Below are positions 34,311-43,195 of a DNA stretch of 64,000 nt, one piece after another (the stretch's first letter is position 1; each line of letters begins with the position of its first letter). The notes below the pieces were generated by a model. That model saw nothing but the letters and a program-made list of their open reading frames with translations. It did not search any database and was not told where the DNA came from. A program made the translations under genes and the position numbers. The stretch is from an uncultured Eubacteriales bacterium (GTDB lineage Bacteria; Bacillota; Clostridia; Oscillospirales; Acutalibacteraceae): assembly GCA_934630515.1 (NCBI GenBank), contig CAKTVV010000007.1:62001-126000 (forward strand). Direction: 5' to 3'.

Positions 34311-35870
34311 TCAGTCGGACGCCTTCATGCGGGCTTTCTCCGCATACATAGCGTTGTCCGCCTGCTGAATCAGCGCATCCGGCGAACGATCCGGCTGATC
34401 GCTCCAGGCGTATCCCAGCGCAGCAGAAAAGCGCAAAGGACTCTGTGCGGCAGCCGTCCGGATCTCCTCACGGATCACCGCTGCGCAGCTGCACACATCC
34501 GCCTCGCTGCTGCCTTTCAAGCAGACCACAAACTCGTCGCCGCCGATCCGGTAGCAGCTGCCGTAACCCTCAGCTGCTCGCTGAATACACTGGGCGATCT
34601 GCACGATCAAGGAATCACCCTGCTGATGTCCCAGCGTATCATTCACCAGCTTCAGGCAGTTTACATCCACCATCACATAGCCAAGCGCCTCCGAGGAATG
34701 GCTCAGCTGCTGCTGATTTTCGACGAAAGCAGCCCGGTTTCCGATGCCGGTCATCACGTCCCGATACGCCATCTGGGCATACAGCTCCACATTGGCATTC
34801 TCCCGGATCTGCGCCACGATCTCCAGCCAGGCGGTATCCGCCAGAAACAGCATAAAGCCGATGACACCGACAATGTAGGCAGGCGAGGACAGCCGGGAAT
34901 TAGCGGTATAGAAAAGTATGATCGCCGCCACGCTGCAGATTGAAAACAGCACATAGCCGCCCATAACACGGTGCAAGGTCTTGCTCCGATGGCGCTGCAG
35001 CTCCCGAAAGCCGAAAAACAACACCAAAAACAGCGTCACCAGCATCAGCACATGCTCCATCAAAACCAACAGCGTCAAGCAGGACAAGTCGCAGACAAAA
35101 TTGACTACGAGCAGCAGGAGCATCCCGATATACAGGCATTGCAGCCACTGAAGAACCTTTTTCCGTGCCGGCAGCACGGTGACCGTGAACTGCAGCAGCG
35201 GGATATGCAGTGCATAAAACGACAGGTAGGACACACACGCAACAAAGCCGCTTTTCTGCGTAAACAGCAGCAGGATCTTTGAATCGGTCAGCGACCAGAG
35301 CCCCGCCAGCAGGATGTATAAGCCCAGACTGACAAGGCAATTAAAGATATTCCTGAAGCGCTGGTTGCGCAGATAAAATCCGGCGACAATGCTGATCGTA
35401 CCCAGCAGCAGCGAGAATATCCAGAATATCACCGAATACAGATTCTCCTGCACCAGCATACGATATATGGTGCCGTTGCTTCCCAAATAGACGACCGATT
35501 GACGAACGGAGGTCTCCTGCATATCCCCATTCAGGAACCGCACCGTCAGCGTCTGCCCCACCGGCAGGCGGAACAGATGAAAGGCGCCGTTCTTAATGCC
35601 GGACGAGGTATACACCGACGTCCCGTCTACCAGGATCTGATAGTGCGGCCACTGGGATTGCAGCAGCAGAGTCGGGGTTTTAACAGAAAGCTCCTCCATT
35701 GACGTCGTAAAAACAGCCGCCTCCCCCGTCTGCGACCAGCTGCCGTCAGCCGGCTCAGCCACATTCCAGGTTATCTTCTGAGGAGTCTGCTCCCCGGTGA
35801 TGCTGGAACACAATGCAACTGCAATACCGACGATCAGCAATACCTGAAGAATATTTCGGATATATTTCAC
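34311..35870 (-). CDS. Membrane diguanylate cyclase (7TM-type sensor plus GGDEF)
   Basis: 519 residues: N-terminal membrane segment, an extracytoplasmic beta-rich part (about 30-130), seven hydrophobic segments (about 140-355) and a GGDEF domain (about 365-519) with RIGGDEF (GGDEF at 443-447). The catalytic loop is intact, so c-di-GMP synthesis is expected; no RxxD inhibition site is seen in front. The layout resembles 7TMR-DISM receptors. The start is GTG at 35870 with GGAGG 10 nt upstream. Isolated gene with its own terminator. Confidence 0.9.
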   Translation of the reverse strand: MKYIRNILQVLLIVGIAVALCSSITGEQTPQKITWNVAEPADGSWSQTGEAAVFTTSMEELSVKTPTLLLQSQWPHYQILVDGTSVYTSSGIKNGAFHLFRLPVGQTLTVRFLNGDMQETSVRQSVVYLGSNGTIYRMLVQENLYSVIFWIFSLLLGTISIVAGFYLRNQRFRNIFNCLVSLGLYILLAGLWSLTDSKILLLFTQKSGFVACVSYLSFYALHIPLLQFTVTVLPARKKVLQWLQCLYIGMLLLLVVNFVCDLSCLTLLVLMEHVLMLVTLFLVLFFGFRELQRHRSKTLHRVMGGYVLFSICSVAAIILFYTANSRLSSPAYIVGVIGFMLFLADTAWLEIVAQIRENANVELYAQMAYRDVMTGIGNRAAFVENQQQLSHSSEALGYVMVDVNCLKLVNDTLGHQQGDSLIVQIAQCIQRAAEGYGSCYRIGGDEFVVCLKGSSEADVCSCAAVIREEIRTAAAQSPLRFSAALGYAWSDQPDRSPDALIQQADNAMYAEKARMKASD

Positions 35871-36047
35871 TGAGCATTCTCCTCCCTGTTGAATTGACTG
35901 CAGGCAGACGAATGAAGCATACGTCCGGGTCGGCTCGCCGTTTCGGTCCGGCTGACCAACGCCCTTTATTTTAATCCTAATACCGACGAAGCCAATGGCA
36001 CCGCATCCGGCACCGTCCGTCGGCGGCAGGACGATCGTGCGGCCGCT

Positions 36048-37424
36048 TCAGCTCTCCAGCGCAATGAAGCCGACCACCGGCTTACCGGCATCCCGGGCAA
36101 AGGCGACCTCACGGGATACACCGGTATGGGTCGAATGTCCGCTCTGCTCCAGCAGCAGCACACCGTCACAGCCGCCCAGCGCCTGCATAGCCGCTGCATC
36201 CCGCAGCAGACTGCCGCCGCACACGAGCTGCAGCTCCGGCAAAGCCTTCTGCAAAAGCGCCGTCTGCGCCTGCAGCACATCCCCGTCGGTATCACCGGTG
36301 ACCAGCCAGCTGGTACCATTGGTGCAATACTGCCGTACCCGTGCCGCCGCCAGCTCGACTGCTCCGTCCTCATTTGCCGCCGAGCGCCCCTCGATCCGGC
36401 GCAGCCAGCGGGTCAAACGCCCGTATTTCCGCTCTCCGACCGCCAGCATTCCCAGACAGCGCAGCTCGGAATTCTCCTCCAGCGCCGCCGCCGAATACAC
36501 CCGGTCGCTCAAGGCAAACCGAATACAGAGAACAAGAATCACCAACAGAGCACCGGCAATACCGCCGAGAACGCCCCACTTCACAAAACTGATCGCAGCA
36601 CTCATTTTGCTCACGGTCGTGTTTACAGGCTCCACCAGCGTCTCCAGCTCCTGCTGGGCTTTAAGCAGACTTTCCTTATACTGGGTAAACAACTCGTTTT
36701 CGGAGTCCTGCCGCTTTGCCAGCGCCGTATCTACGGTCGTCCCCACTGTGCCGACCGTCGTTTTCAAGGTATGCGCCGCCACGTTCTGGGACACCGTCTT
36801 CTGCACATTCTCCAAGCGATCGACCAGCAGCTCGACCACCGTGCGGGCTTTTTCTTCGGTCTCATTCTGCACGATCACGCTCAGCGTGCCGGTTACATTC
36901 TCCGGCTGCGTAACGGTGATCAGCTCCCGCAGAAACCGGGGCTCCATATCCACCTGCGCCGCAATATCATCCAACAGATCGTGATCCATCAGCGCCGTCT
37001 GATAAGCCGCCACCACGAGCGGCGTGGTATCGGGATCCTGATACGTCATCCCCGGCTGGATCCGGTAATCGGTAAAGACATACAGAGCCACCGTCGCTTC
37101 ATATACATTGCGGTAATCCAGCTTCATCAGGACGGACTTCTTCAAATAGTTCTCCTGATCCTTCATCACCTGCGTGCCCTTTTCTACGGTGTGCTCCAGA
37201 ATGCTTTTCGTATTCTTGTACGATGCCAGTGCATCCTGATAATCCTGCTCCAGCTCGCTTCGCATGGTCGCATCCGTAGCGAGCCGCCAGGCGCTCATGC
37301 CCTTATAGCCGCCCAAAAGCAGACCGACGATCACCGTCGCCAGCAGCCACCGTTTCCACTGATACAGCACTGAAAACAGCATATCACGAAAATCGATCGT
37401 TCTTTCCGTATACTCTTGCTTCAT
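36048..37424 (-). CDS. Wzz/CapA-like chain-length protein fused to a degenerate BY-kinase domain
   Basis: 458 residues: a membrane segment near 27-46, an extracytoplasmic coiled-coil-rich region, and a second segment near 285-308, the Wzz/YveK layout of polysaccharide co-polymerases. The cytoplasmic tail (about 330-458) resembles the tyrosine-kinase (CapB/CpsD) fold, ending in DGVLLLEQSG...AGKPVVGFI, but SWLVTGDTDGD replaces the Walker A loop, so it is probably inactive. ATG 37424 is 7 nt from GGAGG. No glycosyltransferases are nearby. Confidence 0.78.
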   Translation of the reverse strand: MKQEYTERTIDFRDMLFSVLYQWKRWLLATVIVGLLLGGYKGMSAWRLATDATMRSELEQDYQDALASYKNTKSILEHTVEKGTQVMKDQENYLKKSVLMKLDYRNVYEATVALYVFTDYRIQPGMTYQDPDTTPLVVAAYQTALMDHDLLDDIAAQVDMEPRFLRELITVTQPENVTGTLSVIVQNETEEKARTVVELLVDRLENVQKTVSQNVAAHTLKTTVGTVGTTVDTALAKRQDSENELFTQYKESLLKAQQELETLVEPVNTTVSKMSAAISFVKWGVLGGIAGALLVILVLCIRFALSDRVYSAAALEENSELRCLGMLAVGERKYGRLTRWLRRIEGRSAANEDGAVELAAARVRQYCTNGTSWLVTGDTDGDVLQAQTALLQKALPELQLVCGGSLLRDAAAMQALGGCDGVLLLEQSGHSTHTGVSREVAFARDAGKPVVGFIALES

Positions 37425-37472
37425 CGCCATTCCTCCATCATTTCTCCGCTGAAACGGTAGAAATACGGGTGT

Positions 37473-37501
37473 ATTATATACCTTTTTTCGCCAATCGTCA
37501 A
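37473..37501 (-). promoter_or_regulatory. Sigma-A promoter of the Wzz-like gene
   Basis: On the minus strand TTGACG (37501-37496), 17-nt spacer, TATAAT (37478-37473). Confidence 0.75.
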
Positions 37502-37565
37502 CTCTTTATTGCGGATTGCCTATGGTCGGCAGGATCTGGTATCGCTCGCCTTCACATAAGCAGAC

Positions 37566-37624
37566 AAAAAAGGCAGCCCTGCCGCACCCCGTCCCAAATA
37601 CGAGAATGCCCTGCAGGACTGCCT
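37566..37624 (-). terminator. Terminator of the Cys-rich protein gene
   Basis: 12-bp stem (37624-37613 with 37582-37571), about 30-nt loop, then a T6 run on the minus strand. Confidence 0.7.
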
Positions 37625-37696
37625 CTTATTATATGCTTATCCGAGCTCCTGTCGATCGCTCATCCCCTGACAGGGCTCATGCGGCTGTCATGCCGC

Positions 37697-38548
37697 TCAA
37701 CGACATCCGCCGGGCTTGCCGCAGCCGCCGGAATTGCCGTTCGCATTGCCTCCGCAGCCGCAACCGCTGTCGGTCTCGCCGGCAGGCGGGAAAAACTCAT
37801 TGACCGGGAAGCTCATCTTATGGAACAGATCACAGGGATTTTCGCTGGTGGGGGTGCATTCCTTGTTGGGCATGCAGTAGTCATACACCGGCATCAGCAT
37901 CTGCACATTCCGGATCAGCTGCACGATGGTGAAAATGCCCAGCGAGACCACCACGATGCGGTTGTCAGAGGAATCTACAAAGTTGCCGCCATAGCGATTG
38001 CAGAAGCTGGCAGGGATGCAGCCGCAGTCGCCGCAATCATAGTGGCAGCGGTCACAGCAATCCACCAGACGGGCATCCAGCACCACCGGCTCGGCGATCT
38101 GCACGCAGCAGTGAGGCATATTCCGGGTCGGCATCTCCTGCCGGTCATGCTCATCGGGCCGATACTCGCTGTGGAAGACCCGCACATGCCCTTCGCTGCC
38201 GTACAAAATGACTTTTTTGCGGAAAACACCTACGCCGCAGATGGTGCTGCAAGGGGTGCCGTGTCCGCCATAGACCTCCACCTCCACATTGAAGAAGAAG
38301 GTCAGGTCGCAGGAGTAGTACCCCCGATTAAAGGGTAACGCTTCGACGTCTATGTAGGTAGTGATGACCTCCGCCTTTTTGGTGCGGATCCCGGTAGCGT
38401 GATCCACCAGCATCTGATCCCGCTCGGTGAAGAACAACCGCATATTCTCGATGCAATCCTTGTCGCAGCAGCTGTCATACACCCGTCCCGCATCCACACA
38501 GACGGCTTCTTTACATCCGTTATCCCGGATAAACTTTTGTTCCGCCAT
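37697..38548 (-). CDS. Conserved cysteine-rich protein, possibly a spore protein
   Basis: 283 residues, about 25 of them Cys. It begins with the conserved-looking NGCKEAVCVDAGRVYDSCCDKDC, has a beta-rich middle (VEALPFNRGYYSCDLTFFF; KVILYGSEGHVRVF), a Cys cluster DCCDRCHYDCGDCGC, and a Gly/Cys-rich tail. I recall similar unnamed proteins in many Clostridia but no function. The adjacent SASP gene and the sporulation-type -10 box CATACACT on its strand (38630-38623) suggest a spore-layer role; this is inference. ATG 38548 follows AGGAGG. Confidence 0.75.
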   Translation of the reverse strand: MAEQKFIRDNGCKEAVCVDAGRVYDSCCDKDCIENMRLFFTERDQMLVDHATGIRTKKAEVITTYIDVEALPFNRGYYSCDLTFFFNVEVEVYGGHGTPCSTICGVGVFRKKVILYGSEGHVRVFHSEYRPDEHDRQEMPTRNMPHCCVQIAEPVVLDARLVDCCDRCHYDCGDCGCIPASFCNRYGGNFVDSSDNRIVVVSLGIFTIVQLIRNVQMLMPVYDYCMPNKECTPTSENPCDLFHKMSFPVNEFFPPAGETDSGCGCGGNANGNSGGCGKPGGCR

Positions 38549-38870
38549 AGAGATTTTCCTCCTATACCCAAATTCGGAGAGACTCCGGCGGCGCACGGTT
38601 CCGTCGTATCCGCTCCTACGCCAGTGTATGCGCCGGAGCGCCGCTGTGTGCAAAAAATGAAAAAATGCGCACAGGCTGTTTTTCGGAAAGCAGGCGCAGA
38701 GCTTCATATGATAAAGCCACAACAGCACCGGCTGAAAACCGGTAAAAAGCACCAGCTATTGTCACAAATTGACAGGAAAACCAACGGATGCACCGCACAT
38801 ACTACTACTGCAAACGCAAAACAAATCAAGCGGCGGCAAAACCGCTGCGACGACAGAGAGGTGTAAGAGT
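38549..38870. other. Divergent intergenic region between the Cys-rich gene and the SASP gene
   Basis: No gene was found in these 322 nt. Minus strand: CATACACT (38630-38623), like a sigma-E/K -10 box but without a clear -35, within CGCTCC...GGAGCG (38611-38640). Plus strand: CATACTA (38798-38804), like a sigma-G -10 box, also lacking a clear -35, about 67 nt before the SASP start. Sporulation promoters are expected but not proven. Confidence 0.4.
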
Positions 38871-39122
38871 ATGAACAGCAAGAGCATCGTTCCCGAGGCA
38901 CGTGAGGGTCTCAACCGTTTCAAGATGGAGGCTGCCAACGAGGTTGGCGTGACTCTGAAGCAGGGCTACAACGGTGATCTGACTGCCCGGCAGGCCGGTT
39001 CTATCGGCGGCCAGATGGTCAAGAAGAAATGTCCCGTACGAACTCTGGAATATACCCGTAAGGACCGCACCGCTGCAGGGCATAAAACAGAGGTTCAGTA
39101 TACCGCTTCGATCGCTATTTAA
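38871..39122 (+). CDS. Small acid-soluble spore protein, alpha/beta type
   Basis: 83 residues. It carries both family signatures: EAREGLNRFKMEAANEVGV (the region that includes the germination-protease cut site) and GDLTARQAGSIGGQMVKK. Such proteins coat and protect spore DNA in the forespore. The C-terminal ~25 residues are longer and more basic than usual. ATG 38871 has AGAGAGGTG upstream. Single-gene unit; a CATACTA box lies upstream. Confidence 0.92.
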   Translation: MNSKSIVPEAREGLNRFKMEAANEVGVTLKQGYNGDLTARQAGSIGGQMVKKKCPVRTLEYTRKDRTAAGHKTEVQYTASIAI

Positions 39123-39224
39123 GGCTGCTGTCTTATATACCACCCGCACAAAAATCCAAAACACTCCCGAGTATTAGCTGCCTTATAGGAAATCAGCTAT
39201 AGACAGAGATCTTCCGGAATCCTG

Positions 39225-42119
39225 TCAACAGCGGGTGCAGCCGAAGCGCAGCAGCTCATAGACTGCGGAATACCCGGGACTGACCCCATCCTTCCAGTCT
39301 TTCATTTCAAAGAATTCCGGTGCGGCGCAATGGTGGGTGACCGGGTCGGTGCTGTGGTGGGGTCCGTAGGTATTGCGGTTACTGAAGGTAAATATAAGCT
39401 CCAGCTCGTTATCCCCTGTGACCGCATAGGCGCCAACGTCGATGGTCTCGCCGAACAGCACCGTTCCCACCTCATGCCCATTCAACCGCACCCGCACCAC
39501 CATCTTTCTGCCGGGGATGCGCAGGAACACATCCGGCTCGGTCAAATGCAAGGTCTTGCGCACCGTCAGGATGCCGGAGAAGAAGGGCAGCCCGTCCGTC
39601 ACCGGCTCGGTGATGCGCCGGGGCGGTGCGGCAATGTAAAAATCCTGTGCCGCCACAAAGCCATCCCCCACATCCCGGAACCCGCCGTCCGTATATACGC
39701 CGAAATCACCGACACAGTAGATCGGCTCCAACTCCCGGTCATAAACCAGACAGTTTTTGAGGCTCTCGGTGACGTTTTCGCCGAACAAGGCATAATACAC
39801 ACGGTCGTTCTGGAACCAGTCGGCTTTCACCACCAGCGTGTTATCCCCCTCATGCACCAGCGCCGTCACATCGGCGCACCACACGTCCGGGTCCTCCGGG
39901 GAGCCGGTCATGGTCAGCGGGCGGTCATTAAAGGTGTATTCCGCCCCCGGAATCGGCTCCACCCGCAGGCAGAGCCGGCCGGGACGCTCCCGCACCGAAA
40001 AGGTGTAGGCAAAATAGATATCTCCCTCATACCGCTCCTCCAGGAGCTTGGCGAACAGTCCCGCCACCGGATAGGACTTGGAAAAGGTCACGCCGTCCCG
40101 GGAATACCGCACCGTATCCACCACCAGCGTATTCTCGTCAAAGGAAACGTCGTCCTGCTCCAGATACACCGGTATCTCCGGCTTGTGCGGGCGGGGGCGT
40201 GCCGCCGCCTCATCGGGAAACAGCACCATACACCCATTCGGCTCAAAGGTCAGCTCCAGCGGCACACTCTCGGTCTCCAGCGTGTTCAGATCCAGCCGCT
40301 GAAAAGAGCGATACCGCCCATCCAGCTGAAACCGCTGGGTATAGCTGTTTTCTCCGGAGGCATTCTGTACCACCAGCACATCCCGCCCCCGCAGCCGGCG
40401 ATAGGTATAGTATAGCTCCGTGTCCGGGTCCGCCACCCGGCAGGGCTGGGCCGCACAAATATCCCCAAAGCTGCAATTGCTCACCAGATAGGCGTAGTCA
40501 TAGGGCTCCGCCTCCCGGTATTGGGGATTTTCACCCAGCACCAGCACTTTGCCGCCGTTCTGTACAAACTGCCGCAAGAGCCGCTCGGTGGACGCATCCA
40601 TGGTCTGCACATGAGGCAGCACCCAATAGGTATACCGGCACCGCCCGCAGCAAAGCGCCGCCCCCTCCACAGAGCCATGCTGCGCCAGCAGCGTTTCATC
40701 CACGAAATGGTAGTTCACCCCATGGGCGGACAACCGCCGCACATCCCGGCGCAGAGCCTCATCCAGCGGTCGAATATGGAAATCTTCTTCCCAGGAATGT
40801 TCCCCCCGCTGATAATCAAAATAGGCGCTGCGAATGGGATGCAGCACCGCCACATTCACCAATTCTTCGCTCTCTCCGATGAGTCCGCCCAGTCTCGACA
40901 CGAATGTATTGAAAGCGGGAAACTCCTGCTCGACCCACCGGTTAATGTGGGAATAGTGCGCCGGATAATCGTGCTTGCGCAGACCCGCCTCGGAATAGGG
41001 CACCAGATGGGTGCACAGCCAATTCACCCCGCCCACAAACTGAAATCCCACGATCCGCCGCAGCTCGGTGGGGGTCACATCCCACCCGCAGCAGGCAAAG
41101 GATTCCGTGAGCACCTTTTTCTTCCCCAGCTGCGCCGCCACGGAGGAGACCTGCCGCACCGGCAGCTCATTGTCGGTGTCCCGCCGCAGCCAGTCGATAC
41201 CGGGAATATGTTCATAGGCGTAGAACGGCATCACCCCGCCGCAGCACATCAGCTGATAGCCCAGAGAGGTCTCCTCGATATAATGCCCGGTGAGCTGCAC
41301 GCCGTTTTCCGTGCACCAGTCGTACACCGTCTCGGAGAAAGAATGCAGCATCAGCGTCTGCATGGCTTTCCAGTAGCGATAGCGAAAATCCCGGTAGCCG
41401 TCCTTTTCCACAAACAGCAGCCCCAGCCGGTCGAGAATATCTTCATGATACATCTCCCGGAAGTAAGCTGCCACCATATCCGTATAAGGGGTACCCCAGC
41501 GCTGATACTGGGGCTCGTCGGTAAAAAAGCCCTGAATGCGCACGGCAAGATCCGCCCCGAAGCGCTCTTTGTATGCCTCATGGGTCAGTGCAATGAACCG
41601 ACGCACCACTGCCGGATTGCAGATATCGGCGGTGGAGGCGGCGGTGCGGATATGGAGATTCAGATAGGCGACACCCGGCTCCGGATGATCGGTGCGGACG
41701 AGCTGCTCCCCTTTCAGCGCATAGCACACATCCGCCGACGCATCCAAGGCGCCGACGGTATGCTCGATATATTTGTCCCGGTTCTGTGCATCCTCCAGCA
41801 GCCTGCCGCCGGCAAAGCCGCTGGGCCAGCCGTTTTCATCGTAGATCCACGGCTCCATGCCCAGCGCCCGACCGTACTCGCCGCAGGCCTCCACCGCCTG
41901 CATCCACTCTTCGGAGAGATAGTCGGTCTTCAGCCCGCTGCGGGCGTGCATAATGAAACCGCCCACGCCGTCCGCTCGCAGCTGGTCGATCTGGCGAAGC
42001 AGGCGCTCTTTCTCCAATTTTCCGTTCCATGACCAGAAAGGAATCGGCCGATATGCCGCCGCCCCTATCCGGATCTCTTCTATGATATCGCTGATATCCA
42101 CAAATCCACTCTCCACCAT
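39225..42119 (-). CDS. GH106-like cytoplasmic glycoside hydrolase
   Basis: About 964 residues with no signal peptide. The N-terminal TIM-barrel part has PFWSWNGKL, GVGGFIMHARSGL, PWIYDENGWPSGFAGG and FFTDEPQY, the pattern of the GH106/alpha-L-rhamnosidase-related family; the C-terminal half is beta-sandwich-like (jelly-roll) with VFLRIPGRK. The substrate is probably a rhamnose-type or uronic oligosaccharide released outside and imported. ATG 42119 has a weak RBS; GTG 42101 with GGAG 9 nt away is a serious alternative. Last gene of the cluster, after a hairpin. Confidence 0.82.
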   Translation of the reverse strand: MVESGFVDISDIIEEIRIGAAAYRPIPFWSWNGKLEKERLLRQIDQLRADGVGGFIMHARSGLKTDYLSEEWMQAVEACGEYGRALGMEPWIYDENGWPSGFAGGRLLEDAQNRDKYIEHTVGALDASADVCYALKGEQLVRTDHPEPGVAYLNLHIRTAASTADICNPAVVRRFIALTHEAYKERFGADLAVRIQGFFTDEPQYQRWGTPYTDMVAAYFREMYHEDILDRLGLLFVEKDGYRDFRYRYWKAMQTLMLHSFSETVYDWCTENGVQLTGHYIEETSLGYQLMCCGGVMPFYAYEHIPGIDWLRRDTDNELPVRQVSSVAAQLGKKKVLTESFACCGWDVTPTELRRIVGFQFVGGVNWLCTHLVPYSEAGLRKHDYPAHYSHINRWVEQEFPAFNTFVSRLGGLIGESEELVNVAVLHPIRSAYFDYQRGEHSWEEDFHIRPLDEALRRDVRRLSAHGVNYHFVDETLLAQHGSVEGAALCCGRCRYTYWVLPHVQTMDASTERLLRQFVQNGGKVLVLGENPQYREAEPYDYAYLVSNCSFGDICAAQPCRVADPDTELYYTYRRLRGRDVLVVQNASGENSYTQRFQLDGRYRSFQRLDLNTLETESVPLELTFEPNGCMVLFPDEAAARPRPHKPEIPVYLEQDDVSFDENTLVVDTVRYSRDGVTFSKSYPVAGLFAKLLEERYEGDIYFAYTFSVRERPGRLCLRVEPIPGAEYTFNDRPLTMTGSPEDPDVWCADVTALVHEGDNTLVVKADWFQNDRVYYALFGENVTESLKNCLVYDRELEPIYCVGDFGVYTDGGFRDVGDGFVAAQDFYIAAPPRRITEPVTDGLPFFSGILTVRKTLHLTEPDVFLRIPGRKMVVRVRLNGHEVGTVLFGETIDVGAYAVTGDNELELIFTFSNRNTYGPHHSTDPVTHHCAAPEFFEMKDWKDGVSPGYSAVYELLRFGCTRC

Positions 42120-42133
42120 CCAAGCTGCCCATT

Positions 42134-42180
42134 GTATAAAGACGCCGCACAAAACGCACCGAGCGGTTCTGTGCGGCGTC
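42134..42180 (-). terminator. Hairpin between the metallophosphoesterase and the GH106-like gene
   Basis: 11-bp perfect stem (42180-42170 with 42151-42141), 18-nt loop, then TTTATAC on the minus strand. It may lower expression of the last gene. Confidence 0.5.
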
Positions 42181-42185
42181 GGAGC

Positions 42186-43178
42186 TTACTGCACCTTCAA
42201 TATATGTACCAATCCGCAGAAGCCGACAAAGATCGGCGCTGCCAACGATAATTGCGGGATCGCCGTCGGCGCTCCGGTGCCGTCCTGCAGCACCGTCCGG
42301 AACAGGCTGTGATAATGCCCGGTTATGACTGCCTTGACGGTATCCGGCTTACCTGCGATCAGATCCAGTATCTGCTGATCCTGCACATCCTGCGCCGCAC
42401 CGCACAGTGCGCCGTCCCCTTGAGAAAAATTCTGCCGCTGCGTCTCAAAGCCCCAATCTGCCAGCGAGGTCTCCCCATGGGAATTGGCGGTGCGAAAGGC
42501 AATATGCTGTAGAATAAGCACCTTGCAGCCTCGCTCCTCCGCCCGGCGCAGCTCCTGCCGCAGCCAGTCCAGCGTTCCCGGCCAGAAATGCCCGGTGCCG
42601 TTATCTAGTCCCAGCAGAATGAGATCCTCCGCCACCTGCCGCTTCGCAAAATGCAGGTCATTGGGCCAGAATTGCTCCAGCAGACGAGCCTTCTCCTCAT
42701 TGGGGGTCTTTTCCGGCAGACCGGTATCCATCTGCTTGCGGTATTCATGGTTGCCGGGAATGCACAGAAGTGCATCCTCCGCCTCGAACAGGCATTGCTG
42801 CGCCAACGTCAATGCGCCGTGGGAGCAATAGTCGATCACATCCCCCAGCACCACCGTCTGCGGAAAATGCCGACATACCTCCAGACAGTTTTCTACCGCC
42901 CGCACGGATGCACCGTTATACACATGATAGAACCGGCGCCGCCGGGTCAGCCGCAGCTCCTCGTCCTGCTCATCCACCGCATCCGCCTTGCAGAGATGGG
43001 GATCGGCGACGGCGGCGATCTCCACCGGGCTTTTCAGCCCGGCGGAGACGGGAATTTCGCAGAGGATCTGCCCCGTATCACACAGCCGATAGACCTTGGC
43101 AAAATTCTGCCGCAGGCTGCACACATCCGGCACCCGCTCCTGCCGAAAAAACGGGCTGTTTAGTCCCTGTTGCTCCAT
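42186..43178 (-). CDS. Calcineurin-like metallophosphoesterase
   Basis: 330 residues, no signal peptide. The metal motifs are in order: DPH (about 60), GDVID (about 113), GNHE (about 142), and GHYH (about 290), with LQHIAF. Acts on phosphoesters in the cytoplasm, perhaps on phosphorylated sugars given the neighbours; substrate unknown. ATG 43178 follows AGAGGAATCGT; it lies 17 nt from the beta-helix gene. Confidence 0.88.
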   Translation of the reverse strand: MEQQGLNSPFFRQERVPDVCSLRQNFAKVYRLCDTGQILCEIPVSAGLKSPVEIAAVADPHLCKADAVDEQDEELRLTRRRRFYHVYNGASVRAVENCLEVCRHFPQTVVLGDVIDYCSHGALTLAQQCLFEAEDALLCIPGNHEYRKQMDTGLPEKTPNEEKARLLEQFWPNDLHFAKRQVAEDLILLGLDNGTGHFWPGTLDWLRQELRRAEERGCKVLILQHIAFRTANSHGETSLADWGFETQRQNFSQGDGALCGAAQDVQDQQILDLIAGKPDTVKAVITGHYHSLFRTVLQDGTGAPTAIPQLSLAAPIFVGFCGLVHILKVQ

Positions 43179-43195
43179 ACGATTCCTCTTTCCGT

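Noticed and set aside
38640..38690. Hairpin GTGTGC/GCGCAC followed by TGTTTTT on the plus strand
   Set aside because: No plus-strand gene precedes it, so there is nothing to terminate; the stem is short and AT-rich inside.
38776..38804. Full sigma-G promoter for the SASP gene
   Set aside because: CATACTA fits the -10 but no acceptable -35 is found 16-18 nt upstream, so only the -10 match is recorded.
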